A DNA stretch of 64,000 nucleotides from Siccirubricoccus phaeus (GCF_008360935.1 NZ_SRXO01000007.1:124001-188000); one strand, 5' to 3'; numbered from the stretch's first letter, positions 43,377 to 52,410 are shown. A program made the numbers and translations. Notes: generated from the sequence alone by a model not told the origin.

Positions 43377-43799
43377 ATGTCCGACGAGTCTGTCCTGCGC
43401 GACCTGTTCGACCGGTGGGAGCGGGTCTGGCATGAGGGCCAATACGATCTGGTCCCCGATTGCGTTGCGCCGACCTATATCCGGCACGATGAAGCCGGAG
43501 ACCGGACCGTCACGCGCGAAGCCTACGCCGCTGAACTCGCCAGGCTCAGGCAGGACCGGCCGGATGTGCGCATCGTGGTCTACGATCACGCCTTGCACGG
43601 AAGCCGTGCCTGGTACCGCTTCACGATGACATGGACCGACCAGAGCACTGGCGAGGCCCGCAGCCGCGCAGGCCTGCAGGCCTACCGCATCGAGGATGGC
43701 AGGCTTGCGGAGACCTGGGTGATCCTTCAGCCGCTGGGCTCGGCATGGAGCGACCCCGTGGCGCAGGAGCGCTGGACCAGCCCTCCGCCGGCGAGGTGA
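43377..43799 (+). CDS. SnoaL-like / NTF2-fold protein
   Basis: A 140-residue protein of the ester-cyclase (SnoaL-like) branch of the NTF2-like superfamily. It has an N-terminal helix (VLRDLFDRWERVWHEGQYDLVPDCVAPTYIRHD), then alternating strands (VRIVVYDHAL, AWYRFTMTWTD, RSRAGLQAYRIEDGRLAETWVIL). It is cytosolic. Members are small-molecule enzymes or of unknown role; no substrate is predictable. The frame extends 24 codons upstream, but the ATG at 43377 starts the conserved fold and has GGAG upstream. The sequence in front (43300-43330) is locally AT-rich and may hold a promoter. Confidence 0.78.
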   Translation: MSDESVLRDLFDRWERVWHEGQYDLVPDCVAPTYIRHDEAGDRTVTREAYAAELARLRQDRPDVRIVVYDHALHGSRAWYRFTMTWTDQSTGEARSRAGLQAYRIEDGRLAETWVILQPLGSAWSDPVAQERWTSPPPAR

Positions 43800-43862
43800 G
43801 GCAGCACGGTTCCGCACCTCCTCGCCGGTTCACGCCGGCGATGGTTCGGCAGGTGCCCGGCG

Positions 43863-45398
43863 TCAGGCCTTATCCAGCAGCGCCACCCGCGCCAGGCCGC
43901 GGTTGCGGAAGGCCAGCGCCTCCGCGACATGCGCGCGCTGCACCGTCTCGTTCGCCGCCAGGTCGGCGATGGTACGGGCCACGCGCAGGGTGCGGGTGAT
44001 GCCGCGGGCGGAGAGGCGCAATTTCTCCGCCGCCTGCTCCGCCAGGGCGCGGGCGGCGCCATCCACCGCCAGCGCCTGCTCCAGCGCGGCATCCGGCGCG
44101 GCGGCGTTGCAGCGCGGGCCGTCCTCGCCGTAGCGGGCGCGCTGCCGCGCCCGGGCGGCCTCGATCCGCGCGGCGACCGTGGCGCTGGTCTCGCCGGCGG
44201 GAGCGTGGAAGAGCTCGGCGGGCGGCACCGGTCGCACTTCCACCGTCAGATCCATGCGGTCCAGCAGCGGGCCGCTGAGGCGGTTCTGATACTCCTCCCC
44301 GCAGCGCGGCGCCTTGCCGCATTCCCGCCTGGCCTCGCCCAGATAACCGCAGCGGCAGGGATTCATCGCCGCGATGCACTGGAATCGCGCCGGATAGGTG
44401 ATGTGGGCATTGGCGCGGCTGATGCTGGCGCGCCCCGTCTCCATGGGCTGGCGCAGCGCCTCCAGCGCCGGACGGGGGAATTCCGGCCATTCGTCCAGGA
44501 ACAGCACGCCGAGATGGGCGAGGCTGATCTCCCCCGGCTTCGCCCGGTTGCCGCCGCCGATCAGCGCCGGCTGGCTGGCCGAATGATGCGGCTCCCGGAA
44601 GGGCGGGCGCACCACCAGGCGGCCGTCGCGCAGCAGCCCGGCGACGGAATGCACCATGCTGACCTCCAGCGCCTCCGCCGCGGAGAGGTCCGGCAGCAGC
44701 CCGGGCAGCCGCGCTGCCAGCATGGATTTGCCGGCGCCTGGCGGGCCGATCATCAACAGGTTGTGGCCGCCGGCAGCGGCGATCTCGAGGGCACGCTTGG
44801 CGGTTTCCTGCCCCTTCACCTCGGAAAGGCAGGGGCCGCGGGGCGCGACGGCATCGGGCGGCGGCGGCTCGGGCGGGCTCAGCACCTGCAAGCCGCGGAA
44901 ATGGTTCAGCAGGGCGGGCAGGTCGGGCGCCGCCAGCACCTCGATCCGCCCGGCCCAGGCCGCCTCGCCGCCCTGCGCCGCCGGGCAGATCAGGCCAAGA
45001 TCACGCGCCGAGGCGCCGAGCGCCGCAGGCAGCACGCCGGCGACGGGCTGGATGCTGCCATCCAGCGAGAGTTCGCCGAGCGCGGCATAGCCGGCCATCT
45101 CCTCGCGCGGCAGCACCGCCATCGCCGCCAGCACGGCGAGCGCGATGGGCAGGTCGAAATGCGAGCCTTCCTTCGGGATATCGGCCGGCGCCAGATTCAC
45201 CAGCACGCGCTGCGGCGGCAGGGAAAGCCCCATGCCGGCCATGGCCGCCCGCACCCTTTCCCGAGACTCCGCCACCGCCTTGTCCGGCAGCCCGACGATG
45301 GTGAAGGCGGGCAGGCCGGAGGCGATCTGCACCTGCACCTCCACCGGCATGGCCTCGATACCGGAGAAGGCGAAGGTGGCGATGCGGGCGATGAGCAT
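43863..45398 (-). CDS. comM: ComM/YifB AAA+ ATPase (Mg-chelatase-like)
   Basis: A 511-residue protein. The N-terminal Lon-like domain (FSGIEAMPVEVQVQIASGLPAFTIVGLPDKAVAESRERVRAA) is followed by an AAA+ core with Walker A GPPGAGKS (218-225), Walker B LFLDEWPEF and sensor regions. A C-terminal four-cysteine region (NPCRCGYLGEARRECGKAPRCGEEY) and a helical bundle complete it. ComM is a bidirectional hexameric helicase promoting branch migration during natural transformation; homologues are widespread, so its presence does not prove competence. The ATG at 45398 matches the family N-terminus. Confidence 0.92.
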   Translation of the reverse strand: MLIARIATFAFSGIEAMPVEVQVQIASGLPAFTIVGLPDKAVAESRERVRAAMAGMGLSLPPQRVLVNLAPADIPKEGSHFDLPIALAVLAAMAVLPREEMAGYAALGELSLDGSIQPVAGVLPAALGASARDLGLICPAAQGGEAAWAGRIEVLAAPDLPALLNHFRGLQVLSPPEPPPPDAVAPRGPCLSEVKGQETAKRALEIAAAGGHNLLMIGPPGAGKSMLAARLPGLLPDLSAAEALEVSMVHSVAGLLRDGRLVVRPPFREPHHSASQPALIGGGNRAKPGEISLAHLGVLFLDEWPEFPRPALEALRQPMETGRASISRANAHITYPARFQCIAAMNPCRCGYLGEARRECGKAPRCGEEYQNRLSGPLLDRMDLTVEVRPVPPAELFHAPAGETSATVAARIEAARARQRARYGEDGPRCNAAAPDAALEQALAVDGAARALAEQAAEKLRLSARGITRTLRVARTIADLAANETVQRAHVAEALAFRNRGLARVALLDKA

Positions 45399-45471
45399 AT
45401 GGCGGAAGCTAGCCGCTACGCTCGCGCAACTGAAGCCTCATTCCTCCGGGCCGTGGCGGCGCTGCGCCGGC

Positions 45472-45795
45472 TTACCGCCCGAAGGGTGGCGGCTGGTGGC
45501 CGGGTGGCAGCCCCGGATACCAGGCGCGGGCTTCGCCCGGCGGCGGCAAATGGCCGGGCGGGATCGGCGGCGCGGCGTGCCAGGGCTGGGCAGGCGCCCG
45601 CTCGCTCCGATGGCCGTCGCCGCGCTCGCGCCAGGCCTCGCGCCACTGCCGGTCATGGCGGTCGTGGTCCCGCCCGCTTCCGGCGGGTGCGCCGCGGCCA
45701 TGCCCGCTCTCATCCTGCCACGGATCGGCCAGCGCGACCCCCGGGGCGAGCAGCGACAGGCCAAGGCAGGCGGCGAGCAACGGCAGGCGCGGCAT
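45472..45795 (-). CDS. Small secreted Pro/Arg-rich protein
   Basis: A 107-residue protein with a signal peptide (MPRLPLLAACLGLSLLAPGVALA). A basic, His/Asp/Arg-rich middle (HDRHDRQWREAWRERGDGHR) precedes a C-terminal PPIPPGHLPPPGEARAWYPG, then LPPGHQPPP. That tail is widespread in small envelope proteins, usually with a cysteine where this one has alanine (GEAR in place of GECR). Function unknown. The frame is open upstream, but only this ATG gives a signal peptide; GAAGGA lies about 12 bases before it. Confidence 0.7.
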   Translation of the reverse strand: MPRLPLLAACLGLSLLAPGVALADPWQDESGHGRGAPAGSGRDHDRHDRQWREAWRERGDGHRSERAPAQPWHAAPPIPPGHLPPPGEARAWYPGLPPGHQPPPFGR

Positions 45796-46127
45796 GGCTG
45801 GGAGTCCTTCTCTGCTGCTGCCTTGACTACCGGGCAAGGCCGGCGATGCCATGGCGGCGGCAAGGCAAGGCGTTGGCAGCCCGCCCGGGGCGATGCCGCT
45901 GAAGCCAGGCCGCCCGGGGTCGGGTGCGAGCCGGCATGGGGCGGCAGGCCGCCTGCCCACGCCGCGCTTGAATCCCGGCCGGTATCCGTTCCAGCCTGAC
46001 CGCCTGCGCTTTCCGCGGCCGATCCTGGCCCGTGCGGGAGTGGCGGGGACTGCGAGCAAAAGCCGGCGGGCCGCAGCGGACCGCCAGGCCGGCCCCGAAG
46101 GGCCGAACCAGGAAGGGAGGCAAACGC
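45796..46127. other. Intergenic region between divergent secreted-protein and binding-protein genes
   Basis: About 330 bases that should contain promoters in both directions. No clear hexamer pairs or palindromes were found. A strong GGGAGG at about 46117 is the ribosome binding site of the LivK-type gene. Confidence 0.4.
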
Positions 46128-47354
46128 ATGGTCTTTTCCCGGCGGGGCGCGCTCGCGCTCGGCGCCATGGCCGCCATCGGCGCGCGGCAGGCCGGGGCGC
46201 AGGCGCCCGTCATCCGCATCGGCGTGCTGACGGACATGTCCGGCCCCTATCGCGACATCAGCGGCCCGGGCTGCGTCGTCGCCGCCCGCCAGGCGGTGCA
46301 GGATTTCGGCGCCGCCGGCGGCTTGCGGGTGGAGATCCTGCAGGCCGACCACCAGAACAAGGCCGATATCGGTCTCAACATCGTCCGCCAGTGGTTCGAC
46401 CGCGAGGCGGTGGACGCGGTGGCGGATGTGAACAACAGCGCCATCGCCCTGGCGCTGAACGGCCTGGCGCGGGAGAAGAACAAGGTCCAGCTCAACAGCG
46501 GCGGCGCCTCGGTGGACATCACCGGCCCGCAATGCGGCCCGAACACCGTGCACTGGACCACCGATAGCTGGGCCAATGCCCGCTCCACCGGCGGGGCGCT
46601 GGCCAAGGCGGGGGCGAAGCGCTGGTACTGCATCACCGCCGACTACGCCTTCGGCCATTCGGTGCAGCGGGAGGTGACGCGGGTGGTGCGGGATTTCGGC
46701 GGCGAGGTGGTCGGCGCCTCGGTCTATCCCTTTCCGGCGACCACGGATTTCTCCTCCTTCCTGGTCTCCGCCGCGGCGACGCGGCCGGATGTCATCGCGC
46801 TGTGCAATGCCGGGACGGACATGATCAATTGCGTGAAGCAGGGGCAGGAATTCGGCCTGGCCGGGCGCAACATCCGGGTCGCCGCCATGATCGGCTTCAT
46901 CGTGGACGTGCACACGCTGGGCCTGCATTCGGCCCAGGGGCTGACGCTGACGGAGAGCAGCTACTGGGACCTCAACGACCGGACGCGGGCGCTGACGCGC
47001 CGGCTGCAGCCCGGGTTGCCGAATCGCCACTGGCCGAACAGCGTGCAATTCCAGTGCTACTCCGCCGTGCTGCACTACCTGAAGGCGGTGGCCGCCATCG
47101 GCGCGGCGCGGGCGAAGGCCTCCGGGCTGGAGGCGGTGCAGGCGATGCAGGCGATGCCGACCGACGACGACGCCTTCGGCCCCGGACGGGTGCGGGAGGA
47201 TGGGCGCAAGCTGCACCCGACCTATCTGTTCCAGGCCAAGGCGCCGGGGGAGAGCCGCGGCGGCTGGGACTATATGAAGCTGATCGCCACCACCCCGGCG
47301 GAGGAGGCGTTCCGGCCCGTGGCGGAAGGGGGCTGCCCCTATGCGAGGACCTAG
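46128..47354 (+). CDS. LivK-type periplasmic substrate-binding protein
   Basis: A 408-residue type I periplasmic binding protein of the branched-chain amino acid/amide transporter family. It has a Tat-like leader (MVFSRRGALALGAMAAIGARQAGA) and a mature start at IRIGVLTDMSGPYRDISGPG. The body includes ADHQNKADIGLNIVRQWFDR, DVNNSAIALALNGLAREKN and YCITADYAFGHSVQREVTRVV. The usual ligands are amino acids, amides or urea; no LivHMGF genes are nearby, so it is an orphan. The stop codon TAG is the first part of a TAGAGC palindrome inserted exactly at the gene end. Confidence 0.9.
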   Translation: MVFSRRGALALGAMAAIGARQAGAQAPVIRIGVLTDMSGPYRDISGPGCVVAARQAVQDFGAAGGLRVEILQADHQNKADIGLNIVRQWFDREAVDAVADVNNSAIALALNGLAREKNKVQLNSGGASVDITGPQCGPNTVHWTTDSWANARSTGGALAKAGAKRWYCITADYAFGHSVQREVTRVVRDFGGEVVGASVYPFPATTDFSSFLVSAAATRPDVIALCNAGTDMINCVKQGQEFGLAGRNIRVAAMIGFIVDVHTLGLHSAQGLTLTESSYWDLNDRTRALTRRLQPGLPNRHWPNSVQFQCYSAVLHYLKAVAAIGAARAKASGLEAVQAMQAMPTDDDAFGPGRVREDGRKLHPTYLFQAKAPGESRGGWDYMKLIATTPAEEAFRPVAEGGCPYART

Positions 47355-47530
47355 AGCGGGATCGGTTGGGCTGCGCTCACCCGCCCCGCTCTAGCTCATG
47401 GATTGTAGAGCAGATTCACGCCTCCGGGCGATGCCGCCCTCCGGCGATCTGCTCTAGCTCATTGTTCGGTCGCGTGACTCACGGTTTCGGTCGATTCGAC
47501 CTCAACCGATCACGCTCCAGGCGCAGGTTA
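47351..47530. repeat. TAGAGC palindromic element cluster at a gene end
   Basis: Contains a 44-bp element (47351-47394, CTAGAGCGGG...CCCGCTCTAG) and a copy of element 1 (47405-47457, inverse of 39371-39421 with almost no differences). A third block, ending ACCGATCACGCTCCAG near 47520, has its own inverted pieces (GTCGATTCGAC). A fragment of that last block, GATCACGCTCCAGGCG, also occurs near 24734. It fills most of the 247-base gap before the M19 gene end. Confidence 0.85.
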
Positions 47531-47601
47531 GGGGGCGGCGCGGGCGGGCTGCGCCGGCCTGAACCGCGCCGGCCCGGCGTCGCCGCTCCGCCCGGACATG
47601 C

Positions 47602-48591
47602 CTAGCCCGCGGCGAGCGCCTGCGCCCGCCGCCAGAGGCGCAGGAAATTGCCGGACCACAGCAGGCCCAACTCGCGCTCGCCATAGCCGCGCGCCCGCAG
47701 CGCCGCCGTCAGCCCCGGCGTCTCCGCGGCATCCGGCCAGCCGATGACGCCGCCGCCGCCGTCGAAATCGGAGCTGACGCCGACATGCTCGATGCCGATG
47801 CGGCGCACCGCATGGTCCACATGGTCGGCCATGTCCTCGACGCTGGCGGGGTTCTTCTGCCCATCCGGCACGCGGCGCAGGAAGGCGCCGACGGCGGTGA
47901 TCTGGGCCAGCCCGCCCACTGCCTTCAGCGCGTCCAATTGCTCGTCATCGACGCCGCGCGGATGGTCGCAGAGGGCCCGGCAGGCGGTATGCGTCGCGAC
48001 GATGGGCGAGCGGGAGAGCGCCGCCGCCTGCAGCATGCCGCGCTTCGAGACATGCGACACATCCACCAGCATCCCCGCCGCGTTCAGCGCCGCGACCGCC
48101 TGGCGCCCGAAGGCAGAAAGGCCGCCATGCTCCTCCGGCCCGTCGCCCAGCGCCGGCCTCGGCCTGGCGCTGTCGGCGAGCTCGTTATGCCCGTCATGCG
48201 TCAGCGTCAGGTAGCAGGCGCCGAGCGCCCGCCAGCGCGTCGGCGCGCCGAGGTCGCGGCCCATGGCGTAGCCATTCTCTACCGCCGAGAGCACGCCGAG
48301 CGCGCCGGCCGCATGGCAGGCTTCCAGCTCCCCGGGCGTGGCGCAGAAGCGGAAGGCGCGGCCATCGGCGCGCTCCCGGATATGGTGCAGCATCGCCTCC
48401 GCCCGCGCCGCGGCGGCTTCGTGGCCGGCCGCGTCGCGCCGGCCCTGCGGCACATAGGCGATGAAGACCACGGCGCGCATCCCGCCCCGCGCCATCTTCG
48501 GGAAATCCACCTGCTGCTTCGTCTCGGTGCGGGGATCGGGCGGGTTCGGCCAGCCTATGTCGACATGGGTGTCGAGGGTGAGGAGGGTCAC
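47602..48591 (-). CDS. M19 membrane-type dipeptidase
   Basis: A 329-residue zinc dipeptidase of the renal-dipeptidase family. It has DTHVDIGW (first metal pair HxD) at the N-terminus, ENGYAMG (bridging Glu region), LTHDGHNELADSA, LVDVSHVSKRGM and VATHTACRALCDHPRGVDDEQL (His ligands), VGVSSDFDGGG (Asp) and a C-terminal GNFLRLWRR. It cleaves dipeptides, including D-containing ones. There is no signal peptide. The start is GTG at 48591, overlapping the upstream stop as GTGA, with GGAG upstream. It is translationally coupled to the deacetylase gene. Confidence 0.88.
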   Translation of the reverse strand: MTLLTLDTHVDIGWPNPPDPRTETKQQVDFPKMARGGMRAVVFIAYVPQGRRDAAGHEAAAARAEAMLHHIRERADGRAFRFCATPGELEACHAAGALGVLSAVENGYAMGRDLGAPTRWRALGACYLTLTHDGHNELADSARPRPALGDGPEEHGGLSAFGRQAVAALNAAGMLVDVSHVSKRGMLQAAALSRSPIVATHTACRALCDHPRGVDDEQLDALKAVGGLAQITAVGAFLRRVPDGQKNPASVEDMADHVDHAVRRIGIEHVGVSSDFDGGGGVIGWPDAAETPGLTAALRARGYGERELGLLWSGNFLRLWRRAQALAAG

Positions 48592-49625
48592 GCCGCCTCT
48601 CCCCAGCCGGTGAGGAAGCGTTCCAGCAGCCGTCCCAGCCACTCCACGCAATAGCCGCCTTCCTGGATGATGGCGCTGGGCAGCTTCATGCCGCCGAGCA
48701 GGGCGCCGGCGCGGGCGAAGCCATCCGCGGTGACGGCGAGGGCGTTCAGCGGCTCATGCTCGCTGGCATCGAAGCCGAGGGAGACCACCAGCGCCTCGGC
48801 GCCGAAGCGCTCCGCCGCCGCGATGCCGCTGCGGATGGCCTTCAGCCACCCGTCATCGCCGGTGCCGAAGGGCAGGGGGGCGTTGAGGTTCAGCCCCTCG
48901 CCGGGGCCGGCGCCGCGCTCCTCGGCATGGCCGGTGAAGAAGGGGTAGTAGCGGTTCGGGTCGCCATGGGTGGAGAAGGTGAAGACCCCGCCATCCTCCC
49001 AGAAGATCCCCTGGGTGCCGTTGCCATGGTGGCTGTCGATGTCGAGTGTTGCGACCCGCTTCGCCCCGGCGCGCCGCAGCGCCTGCACCGCCAGGGCGGC
49101 GTTGTTGAGGTAGCAATGGCCGCCGGCGCGCGCCCGATAGGCGTGGTGGCCGGGCGGGCGGCAGAGGGCGTAGGCGGTGCGGCCGGCGGCGGCTTCTGCC
49201 GCCGCGGCGAGCGCCACGCCGGCGGCGGCGAGGCTCGCCTCCCAGGTGCCGGGGCCGATCGGGCAGGCATTGTCGGCGCTGTACCAGGCGGCCTGGCCGA
49301 CGATGCTCTCCGGCCGGCGCGCGCCATTGGCCAGGGCGTCGGCAGTCGCGTGCATATTGGGCACCACCTCCGGCCCGGCATCGGGCAGCGCCGCCCAGGC
49401 CGCCGCCGCGCCAGCCAGGTAGTCGAGGTAGTCCGGGGCGTGCACGCTCTCGAGCATCGCCCGCGCCGGCAGGGCGGCATTCTCCGGCGCCAGGCGCAGC
49501 GCGGAAAGGCCTTCCAACAGCGCCTCGGCCCGCGCCGGGATCTCGAAATTCGGCCGGATCTGGCCGCGAATGAGGAAGAAGCGCGGCGTGTGGCGCCGCT
49601 GGTCCGGATGGAAGAAGGCCCGCAT
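48588..49625 (-). CDS. Histone-deacetylase-family / acetylpolyamine amidohydrolase
   Basis: A 345-residue arginase-deacetylase-fold zinc enzyme. It has the catalytic CRPPGHHA (H160, H161), zinc ligands in DIDSHHGNGTQ (D195/D197, H199) and LGFDASEHEP, and a C-terminal IIQEGGYCVEWLG with the transition-state tyrosine. HATPRFFLIRGQIRPNFEIPARAE near the start is characteristic of the acetylpolyamine-amidohydrolase branch. It removes acetyl groups from polyamines or other amines. First gene of a two-gene minus-strand unit with the M19 dipeptidase, divergent (146 bases) from the peptide-transport operon. Confidence 0.88.
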   Translation of the reverse strand: MRAFFHPDQRRHTPRFFLIRGQIRPNFEIPARAEALLEGLSALRLAPENAALPARAMLESVHAPDYLDYLAGAAAAWAALPDAGPEVVPNMHATADALANGARRPESIVGQAAWYSADNACPIGPGTWEASLAAAGVALAAAAEAAAGRTAYALCRPPGHHAYRARAGGHCYLNNAALAVQALRRAGAKRVATLDIDSHHGNGTQGIFWEDGGVFTFSTHGDPNRYYPFFTGHAEERGAGPGEGLNLNAPLPFGTGDDGWLKAIRSGIAAAERFGAEALVVSLGFDASEHEPLNALAVTADGFARAGALLGGMKLPSAIIQEGGYCVEWLGRLLERFLTGWGEAA

Positions 49626-49771
49626 CGGCCGAAGCTAGCCCGCGCGGCGCGCCACGGGAACACCCCGGCACGAGATTCGCATGGGCGTGGCGGGACCGGG
49701 CGACAGCCGGCCGCACCTGCCTTGTCCGGGGGGCGGTTGTTCGCCTCGGCGGAATCATCTGGGGACCAAGC

Positions 49772-51361
49772 ATGAACATCACGCGACGAGGCCTGATGGC
49801 CGCCGCTTCGACCGCGCCCCTGCTGATGCGGGCCAGCGATGCGCTCGCCCAGGGCATCACGCCCCGCCGCGGCGGCATCCTGACCACGGTGCTGAACCCC
49901 GAACCGCCCGTGCTGCAGATGGGCGTGAACAACCAGGGCCCGACGCTGGTCGCCGCCAGCAAGATCTTCGAGAGCCTGCTGACTTATTCGCCCACGCTGG
50001 AACCGATCCCGATGCTGGCGAAGAGCTGGACGATTAGCGAGGACGGCCGCGAATACGTCTTCAAGCTGCAGGAGAACGTCAAATTCCACGACGGCCAGCC
50101 GATGACGGCCGATGACGTGGTCTTCTCCATCATGAAATTCCACATGGAGCTGGCGCCGCGCGCCCGCACCGTGTTCCAGAACATCGATGTCTGCGAGGCG
50201 GCGGACCCGCACACCCTCCGCATCACGCTGAAGAAGCCGTTCCAGCCCTTCCTGCTGATGTTCGACGCGACGGCCTGCTGCATCGTGCCGAAGCATATCT
50301 TCGACGGCACGGATTTCCGCACCAACCCGGTGAATGCCAGGCCGATCGGCACCGGGCCGTTCAAATTCACCGAATGGCAGCGCGGCAATTTCATCCGACT
50401 GGACCGCTTCGACGGCTACTGGAAGCCGAACCGCCCCTATCTGGACGCCATCATCTACCGCATCGTGCCGGACAGCCAGAGCCGCCGCCTGGCGCTGGAA
50501 ACCGGCCAGGTGCTGCTGACCCAGGCCAACGACATCGAGCCCTTCGACGTGCCGCAGCTCCGCGCCCGGCCGAATCTCACGGTCGAGACGAAGGGGTGGG
50601 AGTACATGTCCCCGCTCTCTTGGATGGAGATCAATCACCGGGTCGGGCCGCTGGGGGACCCGCGGGTGCGGAAGGCGATGTCCATGGCGATCGACCGCAA
50701 TTTCATCGTCAACCGGCTGTGGTTCGGCGTGGGCAAGGCGGCGACAGGGCCCATCTCCTCGACCACGCGATTCTACGACCCGAATGTGAAGCTCGCGCCC
50801 TTCGATGTGCGGGCGGCGAACCAGCTTCTGGACGCCGCCGGGCTGAAGCCCAACGCACAGGGCGTGCGCGCCACGCTGAAGCACCTGATGCTGCCCTATG
50901 GCGAGATCTGGACGCGGCTGTCCGAATATCTGCGCCAATCCATGCGGCAGATCGGCATCCAGCTTGAGATGGAGAGCACCGATGCCGGCGGCTGGTCGCG
51001 CCGCATCGGCGCCTGGGAATACGAGACCTCGATCAACTTCCTCTACCAGCTTGGCGACCCGACCCTCGGCGTCGAGCGCAGCTATGTCTCCAACAACATC
51101 CAGAAGGTCACCTTCACCAACACGGGTGGCTACGCCAACCCGAAGGTGGATGAGCTGTTCTTCGCCGCCCGCGACGCCGCCGACGCGCCGACCCGGCAGC
51201 GCCACTTCACCGAGGTGACGAAGATCCTGGTGGAGGAAGTGCCGCAGATCTGGCTGATGGAGCTCACCTTCCCGACGATCTACGACAAGAAGCTGCACAA
51301 CGTCATCACCACCGGCACCGGGGTGCATACCGGCTTCGACGACATGTTCCTCGCCTCCTGA
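49772..51361 (+). CDS. Peptide/nickel-family ABC substrate-binding protein (SBP_bac_5)
   Basis: A 529-residue family-5 binding protein with a Tat-type leader (ITRRGLMAAASTAPLLMRASDALA). Typical parts are GGILTTVLNPEPPVLQ, WTISEDGREYVFKLQENVKFHDGQPMTADDVVFS, IGTGPFKFTEWQRGNFIRLDRFDGYW and the C-terminal FTEVTKILVEEVPQIWLME. Ligands of this family are peptides, glycosides or other amides. It heads an operon whose next start overlaps its stop (TGATG at 51359-51363). The ribosome binding site is weak (GGGGA). Confidence 0.92.
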   Translation: MNITRRGLMAAASTAPLLMRASDALAQGITPRRGGILTTVLNPEPPVLQMGVNNQGPTLVAASKIFESLLTYSPTLEPIPMLAKSWTISEDGREYVFKLQENVKFHDGQPMTADDVVFSIMKFHMELAPRARTVFQNIDVCEAADPHTLRITLKKPFQPFLLMFDATACCIVPKHIFDGTDFRTNPVNARPIGTGPFKFTEWQRGNFIRLDRFDGYWKPNRPYLDAIIYRIVPDSQSRRLALETGQVLLTQANDIEPFDVPQLRARPNLTVETKGWEYMSPLSWMEINHRVGPLGDPRVRKAMSMAIDRNFIVNRLWFGVGKAATGPISSTTRFYDPNVKLAPFDVRAANQLLDAAGLKPNAQGVRATLKHLMLPYGEIWTRLSEYLRQSMRQIGIQLEMESTDAGGWSRRIGAWEYETSINFLYQLGDPTLGVERSYVSNNIQKVTFTNTGGYANPKVDELFFAARDAADAPTRQRHFTEVTKILVEEVPQIWLMELTFPTIYDKKLHNVITTGTGVHTGFDDMFLAS

Positions 51362-52347
51362 TGGAGGCGTCGAAGCTGCCGGGCTTCCTGGCCCGGCGCG
51401 CGGTGAAGGCGGTGCTGGTGGTCTTCGCCATCATCGTGTGCAATTTCCTGCTGGTGCATGCGGCCCCCGGCGACCCGGCGAGCGTCATCGCCGGGCAGTC
51501 CGGCGTGGCGGATGCCGCCTTCATGGAGCAGCTCCGGAAGCAGTTCGGCCTGGACCAGCCGCTGCACACCCAGCTCTGGATCTATCTGAAGAGCGTGGCG
51601 CAGCTCGATCTCGGCTTCTCTCACCGGCAGCAGCAGCCAGTGGCGAAGCTGGTGCTGGAACGCCTGCCGGCGACGCTGCTGCTGACCGGCGCGGCCTTCG
51701 CCTTCGCCATCGCCGGCGGCGTCACGCTGGGGGCGCTGGCGGCGCGGCGCGTCGGCACCTGGGCGGACAGCCTCATCACCGTGCTGGCGCTGACCTTCTA
51801 CGCGACGCCGCTGTTCTGGGTAGGGCTGATGCTGGTGCTGGTCTTCTCCGTCTGGCTGGAATGGCTGCCGAGCTTCGGCATGGGCACCGTCGGCGTGGAG
51901 CTGCACGGCTTCGCCTTCGCCCTCGACCTGGCGAAGCATCTGCTGCTGCCGGCGCTGACCCTGGGGCTGTTCTACCTCGCGGTCTATTGCCGGCTGACGC
52001 GGGCAACGATGCTGGAGGTGGCGGACCAGGATTTCGTCAAGACGGCGCGGGCCAAGGGCGTGCCGGAGGGCCGTATCTTGCGTGCCCATGTGCTGCGCAA
52101 CGCGCTGCTGCCGGTCATCACCTTCGCCGGCATCCAGGCCGGGCAGCTCGTCGGCGGCGCCATCCTGGTGGAGACGGTCTTCGCCTGGCCCGGCATCGGC
52201 CGCCTGGCCTTCGAGGCGCTGCTGGCGCGCGACTACCCCGTGCTGCTGGGCGTCTTCTTCTGCACCGGCGTGATGGTGGTGCTGTTCAACCTGGTGACGG
52301 ATCTGCTCTACGCGGTGATCGACCCGCGAGTGGAGGTGGCGGGGTGA
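51361..52347 (+). CDS. Peptide ABC transporter permease (DppB-like)
   Basis: A 328-residue permease with six spans. The N-terminal FLARRAVKAVLVVFAIIVCNFLLVHAAPGDPASVIAG and the EAA loop (MLEVADQDFVKTARAKGVPEGRILRAHVLRNALLP) are standard for DppB/OppB. It works with the permease at 52456. One-base overlap with the binding-protein gene. A strong inverted repeat lies in the 108-base gap that follows, the only sizeable gap in the first part of this operon. Confidence 0.92.
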   Translation: MEASKLPGFLARRAVKAVLVVFAIIVCNFLLVHAAPGDPASVIAGQSGVADAAFMEQLRKQFGLDQPLHTQLWIYLKSVAQLDLGFSHRQQQPVAKLVLERLPATLLLTGAAFAFAIAGGVTLGALAARRVGTWADSLITVLALTFYATPLFWVGLMLVLVFSVWLEWLPSFGMGTVGVELHGFAFALDLAKHLLLPALTLGLFYLAVYCRLTRATMLEVADQDFVKTARAKGVPEGRILRAHVLRNALLPVITFAGIQAGQLVGGAILVETVFAWPGIGRLAFEALLARDYPVLLGVFFCTGVMVVLFNLVTDLLYAVIDPRVEVAG

Positions 52348-52368
52348 CCGCCCCCGATCGTGGAGCGT

Positions 52369-52410
52369 CGCGCCTGCGGCGCGCCGGAATGCCGCAGCGC
52401 CGCAGGCGCG
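52369..52410. repeat. Perfect 14-bp inverted repeat inside the transporter operon
   Basis: CGCGCCTGCGGCGC (52369-52382) pairs exactly with GCGCCGCAGGCGCG (52397-52410) around a 14-base loop. It lies between the two permease genes. The stem shares GGCGCGCCGCAGGCGC-type sequence with the 74-bp units near 32.2 kb (reverse orientation). It has no T-run, so it is more likely an mRNA-stability or processing element than a terminator. Confidence 0.85.

Noticed and set aside
43863-45398. comM taken as evidence of natural competence
   Set aside because: ComM/YifB is found in most proteobacteria, and no other competence gene is in the window.
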